From: Woeseiaceae bacterium
GTDB taxonomy: Bacteria; Acidobacteriota; Vicinamibacteria; Vicinamibacterales; UBA823
Assembly: GCA_002696705.1 (NCBI GenBank)
Contig: NZSH01000046.1
Span: 1 to 6,276 of the forward strand
DNA: 6,276 nucleotides
Direction of reading: 5' to 3'
Shown: piece by piece, positions 1 through 6,276 of the stretch
Numbering within the stretch: position 1 is the stretch's first letter
Layout: each line of letters starts with the position of its first letter
Notes under the pieces: model-generated
What the model was told of the DNA's origin: nothing
What the model saw: the letters and a program-made list of their open reading frames with translations, nothing else
Database searches by the model: none
Made by a program: the position numbers and the translations under genes

Positions 1-1078
1 TTTGTCGGAGAATGTCCGCCGCAAAGACCAATTCAACACCGATACGGTATGCACGCTCTAAACGATCCTGTATTCTTTCAATCTCGCCTGGGTGATGGAG
101 AGCGTTATGCGAGTCCGGACCAGGCCCCAACTCACAGCCCACCAAGACAACTCCTCTTTCCTTCGCTAATTCCAGCAACTCATCACTCATCTCATAGCCG
201 TGCTCAAGTGAAGCAACTCCAGCCTCAATCGCGACACGGGCACCCTCTTCCACTAAGGAGTGGGCCGCGACTTTAACTCCAGCCCGACCTGCTTCTTCAA
301 TAATAAATTTAATATCCTCGACGGAGTACATATACGGTCTAAATCCTCGATCATCGACAATGATCTTGATCCAACTTGCACCATAGTGAATGTTTTGACG
401 GATAGCTTTCCTAATTTCATCGCGAGTATCCGCTTCGAAAAAGTCGATCAATGCGACCTCGGGACTATTAGCGCTTACACGCATCTGTCCTCCAAATGGC
501 GCAAGGATTTTCCCTGAAATGAAAAAAGTGGGCCCTGGCACGCTCCCGATTTGCCCTGGTCGAGGATCGGCATAGGCTTTTACTTGACCTGTGTTGGCAG
601 TCGGCTCGGCGCTTAGAATATTTAAGATCGCAGAGTCTGCAAAATCGCCGGCGTTACCTAGGTCACGTATGGTTGTGAAACCCGCATCCAAGTATGATTG
701 GGCGGCGAGGAAACCTTGAATAGACCGTGCAGCAGTTGAAACCTCAACATTGTATTCCAAAAGGCTTCCCCAATCAGAGTCGGGTGAATTATCAGCGTCG
801 TACGCACTAGCAACATGAGTATGCGCGTCCATAAGACCTGGTAGTACCGTCAGAGACGACAGATCGAGATGTCTCGCGCCGGCAGGAATTGTCAAATCCC
901 CGCCTACCTCTTGAATGATCCCGTTCTCAATGACGACGGTCTGATTCGGGAGAGCTGTCCCCGCTTCAGGATCGACGAGTTGGCCAGCAGTGATCACCGT
1001 TACCTGAGCTTCGGCAGACGTGAGGAAAAGTGTGAGTAGGAAAATACTCGCAAGTCTCAAAACAAGTCGCACATTCAT
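1..1078 (-). CDS. Exported metal-dependent amidohydrolase, copy 1 (partial, C-terminus beyond left edge)
   Basis: This frame is open from ATG at 1078 to the window edge and gives 359 residues. Its tandem neighbour suggests about 86 more lie outside. Residues 1-24 are a Sec signal peptide with a hydrophobic core and an AEA|Q cleavage site. The rest is an amidohydrolase-superfamily TIM barrel of the imidazolonepropionase/prolidase-like (COG1228) type: an N-terminal beta segment (VITAGQLVDPEAG), metal ligands H86 and H88 in DAHTH, K238 in SWIK (the position that is carboxylated in binuclear members), H273 in VAAH, H293 in LEHG and D355 in FAAD. All the ligands visible in the fragment are present, so it should be active. 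Family members cleave dipeptides, cyclic amides or related C-N bonds; the substrate here is unknown. It is over half identical by eye to the gene at 1184-2545. Compared with that copy it carries an insert after HTH (about residues 96-103) and lacks the 18-residue linker behind the signal peptide. Confidence 0.93.
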   Translation of the reverse strand, partial: MNVRLVLRLASIFLLTLFLTSAEAQVTVITAGQLVDPEAGTALPNQTVVIENGIIQEVGGDLTIPAGARHLDLSSLTVLPGLMDAHTHVASAYDADNSPDSDWGSLLEYNVEVSTAARSIQGFLAAQSYLDAGFTTIRDLGNAGDFADSAILNILSAEPTANTGQVKAYADPRPGQIGSVPGPTFFISGKILAPFGGQMRVSANSPEVALIDFFEADTRDEIRKAIRQNIHYGASWIKIIVDDRGFRPYMYSVEDIKFIIEEAGRAGVKVAAHSLVEEGARVAIEAGVASLEHGYEMSDELLELAKERGVVLVGCELGPGPDSHNALHHPGEIERIQDRLERAYRIGVELVFAADILRQ

Positions 1079-1086
1079 TATTCGTG

Positions 1087-1091
1087 TCCTT
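1087..1091 (-). promoter_or_regulatory. Ribosome binding site of amidohydrolase copy 1
   Basis: Read on the minus strand, AAGGA lies 8 bases before the ATG at 1078. It fixes that start, which is also the one that yields an intact signal peptide. Confidence 0.75.
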
Positions 1092-1128
1092 ATCTTTTGC
1101 AACGCTATAAACAAGTTCGAGGCGTTAA

Positions 1129-1157
1129 ACTATTTTCAATATTTAAGATCGTTTCAA
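1129..1157 (-). promoter_or_regulatory. Weak sigma-70-like promoter candidate before amidohydrolase copy 1
   Basis: On the minus strand, TTGAAA (1157-1152) is followed after 17 bases by AATAGT (1134-1129), which matches the -10 consensus at four of six positions. The segment is AT-rich, which fits a promoter but also arises by chance. If real, it would give copy 1 transcription independent of the upstream genes. The call is weak. Confidence 0.2.
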
Positions 1158-1161
1158 CCTT

Positions 1162-1183
1162 CACCTGTTCAAAATGAAAGGTG
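1162..1183 (-). other. Hairpin directly after the stop codon of amidohydrolase copy 2
   Basis: The 22 bases that begin right after the TAA at 1186-1184 fold into a nine-pair stem (arm CACCTTTCA against TGAA and AGGTG, with one bulged C) closed by a TTT loop. No T-run follows, so it is not a classical intrinsic terminator. A 3'-end stabiliser or processing site between the two paralogues would fit. The distal arm competes with another pairing into the end of the coding region (1203-1216). Confidence 0.4.
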
Positions 1184-2545
1184 TTAATCATGTCGAAAAA
1201 CGACACCATCTTTCATGACAAATGACACCTGCTTGAGAGTCATAATGTCGTCTAATGGATTCTCAGGCGTAGCAATAATATCCGCGGCCATGCCAGGTCG
1301 GATATTGCCACGTTCATTCTCAATACCAAGCAATCGCGCTCCATTCGTAATCAGCGCTCGCAAGGTATCGGCGTGTGGTATTCCTGCTTTGACCCACGTC
1401 TCAATAGGATCGATGGAAATTTCCCCACGAGTAAGTCCAGCCCGATTCATCAAAATATCTGAGCCATAGGCCATTTCAACCCCGATGCGATGGGCGCGTT
1501 CTAACCGATCGAGAGCTTTTTCGTAGATGGCACCCCGATAAGCTTGAGCCATAACATCAGCGAGATCGCAGCCGACCAACACGATGCCCTGAGCCTTAGC
1601 TTGTTCCAATTGTTCATCGGTCATCTCATAACCATGCTCGATGGAAGCAACACCACCCTCGATAGCAAGACGGGCACCCTCTTCCGTAACAGCATGGGCG
1701 GCCACCTTAACTCCAGCTTGACGCGATTCTTCTACGATGAATTGAATGTCTTCGACGGACCACATATACCGATAGTCATCGATGACAAGCTTGATCCATG
1801 TTGCGCCGTGATAAAGGTTTTCTCGAATAGCTTTTCGTAATTCGTCACGGCTGTCAGCGTAATAATAATCCAGTAAGCCTATGTCGGGAGCATCAGGACT
1901 GACACGAAACTGGCCTCCAAAAACCGAAATGATTTTCCCAGAATAAAGAAATGTTGGGCCAAGTACTCCGGTAATACGTCCAGGGTTGACCTCAGAAAAA
2001 TCTTGGAGCTGCCCTATATTCGGAGCAGGATCCTGAATTTCGCCATTTAAAAATTCTCCCAGTGCCGCATCAGCAAAATGTCCAGCATTTCCAAGATCCC
2101 GAACCGTCGTAAATCCTGTCGCCAACATCGACTGAGCATTCAGCAAACCCTGAATTGCCCGCTCTGCAGTCGCAACATCAACGTTATATTCCTTCAGGTT
2201 CGACGCCGGAAAATTATATGACCCCGCCAGATGCGTGTGAGAGTCGATGAGACCTGGTAAAACGGTTAAGTCGGATAAATCGATGAGTGTGGCGCCACTT
2301 GGGATCGCGACGTCTTCGCCTACCTCGAGAATTATTCCATCTTCAATAACAACTTTTTGATTGGATTGAGTAACTCCTGTCTCGGGATCAACAAGTTGAC
2401 CGGCAGTAATCACCAGTAGACCGCCAGAAGCTGTTCGCTCAGGGATCAATTCACCTCCCAAATCCCGAACCTGAGCTTCTGCAGTTGCTAGACAGAAGGC
2501 AAATAACACGGTACTCAAAAATCCAAGAACACAGCGTCTGTTCAT
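1184..2545 (-). CDS. Exported metal-dependent amidohydrolase, copy 2 (imidazolonepropionase/prolidase-like)
   Basis: This is a complete protein of 453 residues. Residues 1-24 form a Sec signal peptide ending AEA|Q, which predicts a periplasmic or secreted enzyme. A short linker (about 26-43) follows, then the small beta-sandwich start (VITAGQLVDPETG, 45-57) and the amidohydrolase TIM barrel. Visible metal-site residues are H103 and H105 (DSHTH), K252 (TWIK, probable carboxylated bridging lysine), H284 (VAAH), H304 (IEHG) and D363 (GSD). The C-terminal part (about 412-450; NIRPGMAADII, then VMKDGVVF) rebuilds the beta-sandwich as in COG1228 enzymes. Known relatives include Xaa-Pro, Xaa-Arg and Xaa-Lys dipeptidases and imidazolonepropionase. 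The signal peptide argues against cytosolic histidine degradation, and I cannot name the substrate. It lies 85 bases after the M19 gene and 105 bases before its own paralogue, in the same direction, so co-transcription is likely. Confidence 0.95.
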   Translation of the reverse strand: MNRRCVLGFLSTVLFAFCLATAEAQVRDLGGELIPERTASGGLLVITAGQLVDPETGVTQSNQKVVIEDGIILEVGEDVAIPSGATLIDLSDLTVLPGLIDSHTHLAGSYNFPASNLKEYNVDVATAERAIQGLLNAQSMLATGFTTVRDLGNAGHFADAALGEFLNGEIQDPAPNIGQLQDFSEVNPGRITGVLGPTFLYSGKIISVFGGQFRVSPDAPDIGLLDYYYADSRDELRKAIRENLYHGATWIKLVIDDYRYMWSVEDIQFIVEESRQAGVKVAAHAVTEEGARLAIEGGVASIEHGYEMTDEQLEQAKAQGIVLVGCDLADVMAQAYRGAIYEKALDRLERAHRIGVEMAYGSDILMNRAGLTRGEISIDPIETWVKAGIPHADTLRALITNGARLLGIENERGNIRPGMAADIIATPENPLDDIMTLKQVSFVMKDGVVFRHD

Positions 2546-2552
2546 CTAATCG

Positions 2553-2558
2553 TCCTTT
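2553..2558 (-). promoter_or_regulatory. Ribosome binding site of amidohydrolase copy 2
   Basis: AAAGGA on the minus strand lies 7 bases before the ATG at 2545. The strong match and spacing support this start, which is followed directly by a well-formed signal peptide. Confidence 0.8.
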
Positions 2559-2575
2559 CAAGCCCCCGCTTCCAA

Positions 2576-2594
2576 CCAGCACGGCGCTGGCCGT
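2576..2594 (-). other. Two mutually exclusive small stems in the leader of amidohydrolase copy 2
   Basis: On the minus strand, ACGGC (2594-2590) can pair with GCCGT (2585-2581) over a CAGC loop. Alternatively CCAGC (2590-2586) can pair with GCTGG (2580-2576) over a GCCGT loop. Each stem has five perfect pairs and they share bases, so only one can form at a time. They lie 18 to 36 bases upstream of the ribosome site. A switching role is speculative. Confidence 0.25.
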
Positions 2595-2595
2595 C

Positions 2596-2616
2596 AAAAA
2601 AGTAAACCATTACTTT
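2596..2616 (-). terminator. Weak terminator-like hairpin after the M19 gene
   Basis: Read on the minus strand, AAAGTAA (2616-2610) and TTACTTT (2605-2599) pair perfectly over a TGGT loop, and the 3' arm runs into six T residues (2601-2596). It starts 14 bases after the M19 stop codon. The position and T-run are right for an intrinsic terminator. The stem has one G-C pair among seven, so termination would be partial at most, consistent with attenuation rather than the end of an operon. Confidence 0.35.
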
Positions 2617-2630
2617 ATCCCCGATAACAG

Positions 2631-3776
2631 TTAAGAATCTACAACTTCTCGAAACACTCGCAGGAAATTTCCTCCCAGTATTTTTTCAATTTGTGACGCG
2701 GTAAAACCTCGTTTCTCAAGGCCATCAGCCAACACCAGCATCCGAAAAGGTGTGTTTAATTCCTGAATCAAAACATGTTTGGGAAACACTTCAGAAAAAC
2801 CATTTTCGATTTCCTGCGCAGCGGTCACCTGCGACAGCTGGAGGCGTGCTGCAACGTTAGCCGCTGTTTCAACCTCCATAGAGTGATCACTTCCAAAGCC
2901 GACGTGATCGATTCCTGCGATCTGGGCTACGTGCTGAATATGATCAAGAGCCGCATTTAAATTTACGGTATCGTCCGTGGTTAACCATTCACTAATGTTG
3001 AATATACCGACGACACCTCCCTTGTCGGCTAATGCCCGAATTTGCTGATCGGTCCGATTACGAAGCGAACGATATAAGGCTCGGCAACCAACATGGGTAA
3101 ACACACACGGCTGCCTTGAGATTGCAATGGCATCAAGAGTGGTCTTGTCGCCACAGTGAGATAAATCGATCAATATACCTAGTTCATTACAACGTTCGAC
3201 TACATCAACCCCGAAATGACTTAAGGTGCCATCGTTGCGATCGCGGTAACCGTTTCCAACTTGATTTCGTGTATCGTGCGTTAACTGTAAAACCCGTAAT
3301 CCAAGATCAAAAAACATTCGTAGCATTGCCAACTCGCCATTTAAGATGCTGGCATCCTGAGATAGATAAACCATGGCGAACTTACCAGCGCGCTTAGCAT
3401 TCTGAATGTCCTTCGCCGAGAGTGCTCGCACCACAACATCTTGATGTTTGTCTAGTTCTTCGTTCCAGCGAGCAAAAAGTCGTAGTGCCTCATTCAGGGA
3501 GCGCCCACGTCGACTAATCCCAACATCCCAAAAAGCTGCTGTTTGCCCAGATACTCGCATGGCCTCAAGCGTTTCGGCCGAAAGTGTAGGCGCATTATCT
3601 TGTGTGTAGAGCAGTGCATCAATACTGATTGACGTCTCAAACAATGCACGAAGTTCGCGTGAGACAACCGGTGGCTTATTCACCGAACTCTGGGCGACCA
3701 GATGGGCAGGGAAACCGCCTACCAAGGTGGATAACGATGCCGCCGCTTTTACGAATGCCCTTCGATTCAATCGCAT
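2631..3776 (-). CDS. Tat-exported M19 (renal/membrane dipeptidase) family protein with variant metal site
   Basis: The protein has 381 residues, a usual length for M19. The N-terminus NRRAFVK (4-10), followed by an Ala-rich hydrophobic stretch to about residue 28, is a twin-arginine signal, so a folded, probably metal-loaded protein is exported. Family landmarks run in order: SID (51-53), LSQ (138-140), LTH (H167), LSH (H207), FTH (H228), RN (239-240), GSD (D297) and the closing LGGNFLRVF (367-375). Typical M19 dipeptidases have HxD at the first site and a bridging Glu at the second. Here these are S51/D53 and Q140, while the two later histidines remain. From memory, a divergent M19 branch shares the IDxL and Gln changes, so this may be a lineage with altered chemistry rather than a dead enzyme. 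The start at 3776 is chosen for the Tat motif; an ATG four bases upstream is out of frame. It lies between the arabinofuranosidase and the amidohydrolases, all co-directional. Confidence 0.92.
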   Translation of the reverse strand: MRLNRRAFVKAAASLSTLVGGFPAHLVAQSSVNKPPVVSRELRALFETSISIDALLYTQDNAPTLSAETLEAMRVSGQTAAFWDVGISRRGRSLNEALRLFARWNEELDKHQDVVVRALSAKDIQNAKRAGKFAMVYLSQDASILNGELAMLRMFFDLGLRVLQLTHDTRNQVGNGYRDRNDGTLSHFGVDVVERCNELGILIDLSHCGDKTTLDAIAISRQPCVFTHVGCRALYRSLRNRTDQQIRALADKGGVVGIFNISEWLTTDDTVNLNAALDHIQHVAQIAGIDHVGFGSDHSMEVETAANVAARLQLSQVTAAQEIENGFSEVFPKHVLIQELNTPFRMLVLADGLEKRGFTASQIEKILGGNFLRVFREVVDS

Positions 3777-3780
3777 GCAT

Positions 3781-3787
3781 TCTCTTT
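3781..3787 (-). promoter_or_regulatory. Probable ribosome binding site of the M19 gene
   Basis: AAAGAGA on the minus strand lies 4 bases before the ATG at 3776. It is a weaker match and closer than the sites of the two downstream genes, and an out-of-frame ATG (3780-3778) sits between it and the real start. Translation may therefore be less efficient. Confidence 0.4.
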
Positions 3788-3832
3788 CGGATTCAAAACG
3801 GGACTACTTGGTATAACAGAACCTAGTGCCTT

Positions 3833-3861
3833 GAGGGCTGCAAGAATTCTTTATAGCCCTC
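3833..3861 (-). other. Inverted repeat with nested palindrome between the arabinofuranosidase and M19 genes
   Basis: The arms GAGGGCT (3833-3839) and AGCCCTC (3855-3861) are perfect seven-base inverted repeats. The 15-base loop contains the ten-base palindrome AAGAATTCTT (3842-3851), almost on the same centre. No T-run follows on either strand, so it is probably not an intrinsic terminator. A transcript hairpin (processing or partial stop) or a dimeric protein-binding site are the two readings. It begins 28 bases after the arabinofuranosidase stop codon. Confidence 0.45.
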
Positions 3862-3889
3862 GATTCTCCTAGTTAAAGAATTGTAATAA

Positions 3890-6276
3890 TCATTGTGCAT
3901 TCTGTAGGTCTCGCACGAGACGCAGATCAAAAAGACTGCCCGCTATAGCTTCCTCGCGAGCTTCGAACCTAACAGTGATTTTGGTTTTTCCCTGAGTTAC
4001 AGAGAGCGGAATCGAGTATGCGCGGTCTAGAAATTCACTTGGATGATACTCCAGTGTTTCGGTCGCCACATGTTCACCATCTATCAGTATATTGAAGCTG
4101 CGCAGCAAACCACCACTACCCCGATAGGTGCACATCAGTGTCAACGGCACGTCGGGATCCGCCAGTAAATCGTAGCTGAACCAACCACCGGCCGCCGCTT
4201 GCCGGGACGGTAAACTCTCAAACTCGCCTTCGATTGTGGTTGCTTCACCCTTAAGCCCGTGGGCGGCTTCGCTGTTCATTTGACTGACATCGACCGAATC
4301 GACCGTCTGTTCTCCAATCTCCAGACGACGAGCATCCATTGCAGCGAGGTTAGCTTCGTGCTCCGCCCACTCAACCTGGCTGTACCGCTTAAAATAGACT
4401 GTGTACCGTGTGTCAAACATTGTGTAGAAAGGAGACAGGCGCAAGTCTCGCGGTCGACTGCCATTCACGAGCTGGAAATGGAGAGGTTCCCCATCAATAG
4501 GTTTGATGCCATCCAGTATTGATGGAAGGTCGCCCACAAGCCCGACATCTTCAACCGGCGCGATGCGGCTCAGCCGCGGCGCGCTGCGTCCATAACGCGT
4601 CGCTTCGTCTAATCCAGTACGCCCAAGATCACCACCGAGCACGAGAGGCCCGTACATCAAAGCGACCGTATTGGGATCATCTGGCATCGTCTCACTCCGT
4701 AAGCTCATCGGTAAACCAACTTCCACAATGTCGCCCGAGCTCCAAATCCGCTGTACTGACACATAGGAACCTGCAGTTGCCTCTATCAACTCCGGCTCAC
4801 CATTAATCATCAAGTCCATTCCATCCATTGCCCAACCGGGATATCGAATCTTGAGCGTTAACTCCAATGGTTCCTCTGTTTCTAGTGTCAAACGTGTGGA
4901 CTCTGTATAAGGAAATGTTGTTTCCTGTGTGACAACCAATCCTTTGTCCATCCAAGTTAACTCCGAGGCAATGAACAAATTCACGTAGAGCGACTGGTCA
5001 TCAAAAAAATAGATGGTATCTGCATACTTCGCGTGGTTTTCCAGGCCAGTTCCAACACAGCACCAGAAGGACTCCTCTGGGGTCGCATAGGTTTTGAACG
5101 AACCAGGTCGGAGGGGACAGTAGTACATGACCATGCCAGTTCTTGGGTCCTGGGAACCTAGGATTTGGTTGAATAAACCCCGCTCGTAGAAATCCATAGT
5201 CTCTGCCGAGGGTGACCATCCAAATAGATGACGTGTTAACTTCAGCATGTTGTAGGTATTACACGTCTCTGCGCTGACAGTACCAAGTTGCTGTGAAAAC
5301 GTGTCGACGGGAAAGAAACGTTCGTCATAGGTGTTACCACCAATGACGTACGATCTGTAATTCGCCACACGATCCCAGAAAAATGTGGCAATGTCGCGAT
5401 ACCGTTGTTCCCCAGTCAGTTCGTACTGACGAGCCGTGCCGATGATCTTTGGTATCTGAGTGTTGCCATGCAATCCATTCAGGGCATCCTCTCCAACCGC
5501 AAGTGGATCAAGTATGGCGCGATGTTCAAACGCCCGTGCCAAATCAAGGTAGTCGTTATTCCCTGTGACAGCATACAGATTCGCCAATAGGTCATTCATG
5601 CCGCCAAACTCGGTGTCGAGTGCGCGTTGCTGCTGCTCAAGACTTAGACGGTCGACACGCCCTTTGACCCAGTCAGCCATTCGAGTAACCACCTTTAATG
5701 CTTGTGGGTTCTCAACGAGTTGATAGACATCAAGCAGCCCAACCATGATCTTGTGGATAGTGTAGTACGGTGCCCATACACGCTCACGACGCTCTACTCG
5801 GTCAAATAACTCCTCGGGAAACGCAGAGAGATACCCTGCATTAAATCCTTGCGCCTCTAATGCCTCTTGAATCTCAACCAAATGCGCGACCATTTCATTC
5901 GCGCGTTGCTTGAATCGTTCATCACCTGTACTGGCGAACATTAGGGCATTCGCTGTCAGATAATGGCCCATGGTGTGACCGCGTAACTCGACATCCGGCG
6001 CTTCCCATCCGCCCAAGGGATCAACCGACGAGGGTAAACCGGCATTGATGCGGAATGTGTGCAGTAGTCGCGATTGATCGAGAGCAAGTAAATACTCTTG
6101 GCTTAACTCCATCGCACTCTGAAAGTCACTAGTGAGCAAGCGCACGTCCTGGAGTCGAAAAGGGCGAGCCACTGGCGGCATCGCATCGGAAACAACAACT
6201 CCACCGTCCACCGGAAACTGCTTCGAAGGATTGCATGCGGCCACGCTCAGCCACACCACTGTCCCAAGGAAATAAA
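3890..6276 (-). CDS. GH146/GH127-type beta-L-arabinofuranosidase lipoprotein (partial at 5' end)
   Basis: The frame is open from the right edge to the stop at 3890. A GTG at 6259 would give 789 residues, and I use that numbering, but the frame continues upstream through YFLGTV to the edge. The hydrophobic run ending VAAC at C9 is a lipobox, so the real start lies outside and the enzyme is a lipid-anchored envelope protein. The catalytic DUF1680 (alpha/alpha)6-barrel spans about 35-435: GGWE (83-86), GHTMGHYL (94-101), ETCNTYNMLKL (331-341) and FWCCVGTGLENHAKY (398-412). By analogy with HypBA1 (E338, C340, C417, C418), E331, C333 and C401 would hold zinc and C400 be the nucleophile. The ETCNTYN and CCVGTG forms resemble GH146 more than HypBA1-type GH127. 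A beta-sandwich follows, then a C-terminal beta-rich module (about 690-785) common at the end of such enzymes. Expected role: release of terminal beta-L-arabinofuranose. It is the first gene visible in the cluster. Confidence 0.92.
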   Translation of the reverse strand, partial: YFLGTVVWLSVAACNPSKQFPVDGGVVVSDAMPPVARPFRLQDVRLLTSDFQSAMELSQEYLLALDQSRLLHTFRINAGLPSSVDPLGGWEAPDVELRGHTMGHYLTANALMFASTGDERFKQRANEMVAHLVEIQEALEAQGFNAGYLSAFPEELFDRVERRERVWAPYYTIHKIMVGLLDVYQLVENPQALKVVTRMADWVKGRVDRLSLEQQQRALDTEFGGMNDLLANLYAVTGNNDYLDLARAFEHRAILDPLAVGEDALNGLHGNTQIPKIIGTARQYELTGEQRYRDIATFFWDRVANYRSYVIGGNTYDERFFPVDTFSQQLGTVSAETCNTYNMLKLTRHLFGWSPSAETMDFYERGLFNQILGSQDPRTGMVMYYCPLRPGSFKTYATPEESFWCCVGTGLENHAKYADTIYFFDDQSLYVNLFIASELTWMDKGLVVTQETTFPYTESTRLTLETEEPLELTLKIRYPGWAMDGMDLMINGEPELIEATAGSYVSVQRIWSSGDIVEVGLPMSLRSETMPDDPNTVALMYGPLVLGGDLGRTGLDEATRYGRSAPRLSRIAPVEDVGLVGDLPSILDGIKPIDGEPLHFQLVNGSRPRDLRLSPFYTMFDTRYTVYFKRYSQVEWAEHEANLAAMDARRLEIGEQTVDSVDVSQMNSEAAHGLKGEATTIEGEFESLPSRQAAAGGWFSYDLLADPDVPLTLMCTYRGSGGLLRSFNILIDGEHVATETLEYHPSEFLDRAYSIPLSVTQGKTKITVRFEAREEAIAGSLFDLRLVRDLQNAQ

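Noticed and set aside
260..517. Plus-strand open frame opposite amidohydrolase copy 1
   Set aside because: It lies wholly antisense to a clear enzyme gene, has no ribosome site or recognisable domain, and is matched by a similar shadow frame (1544-1840) opposite the corresponding part of copy 2, as expected from two related coding sequences.
1544..1840. Plus-strand open frame opposite amidohydrolase copy 2
   Set aside because: Its apparent similarity to the frame at 260-517 is explained by the paralogy of the opposite strands, not by a conserved antisense protein.
1184..2545. Reading copy 2 as imidazolonepropionase of histidine degradation
   Set aside because: A signal peptide is present and there are no other histidine-utilisation genes nearby; the resemblance is at the level of the shared fold and motifs.
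3778..3780. Alternative ATG just upstream of the M19 start
   Set aside because: It is four bases from the chosen start and out of frame, and the chosen frame gives a textbook twin-arginine signal.
3777..3889. Promoter for the M19 gene in the gap after the arabinofuranosidase
   Set aside because: A TTATAC-like hexamer occurs around 3810-3816, but no -35-like hexamer lies at a workable distance; I could not support a promoter call.
4259..4806. Two overlapping plus-strand frames opposite the arabinofuranosidase
   Set aside because: They have no domain, no ribosome site and shadow-like composition, within a fully explained coding region.

Overview
The window holds four genes, all on the minus strand and all coding for exported enzymes. 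It shows no RNA gene, mobile element or CRISPR array. The exported-protein signals (a lipobox, a twin-arginine motif, two Sec signal peptides ending AEA|Q) and AAGGA-type ribosome sites point to a Gram-negative bacterium of middling GC content. An aquatic or marine gammaproteobacterium is my best guess, but the sequence alone does not prove it.

In transcription order (right to left): 6276-3890 is a GH146/GH127-type beta-L-arabinofuranosidase lipoprotein whose first codons lie beyond the right edge. 3776-2631 is a Tat-exported member of the M19 (renal/membrane) dipeptidase family with two altered metal-ligand positions. 2545-1184 is a complete Sec-exported metal-dependent amidohydrolase of the imidazolonepropionase/prolidase-like group. 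1078-1 is a tandem paralogue of it, cut by the left edge with about 86 C-terminal residues missing. The gaps are 113, 85 and 105 bases. Each gap holds small inverted repeats, but none contains a strong terminator or a convincing promoter, so one transcript with internal attenuating or processing hairpins is plausible.

Taken together, the genes look like a small envelope-located catabolic cluster with one sugar-trimming enzyme and three peptidase/amidohydrolase-type enzymes. One testable idea is that it handles arabinosylated, hydroxyproline-rich glycoproteins (extensin-like or algal): the arabinofuranosidase strips beta-arabinose and the dipeptidase-like enzymes cut the small peptides. This is inference. 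Each family also occurs in unrelated settings, and the amidohydrolase substrates cannot be read from the sequence.
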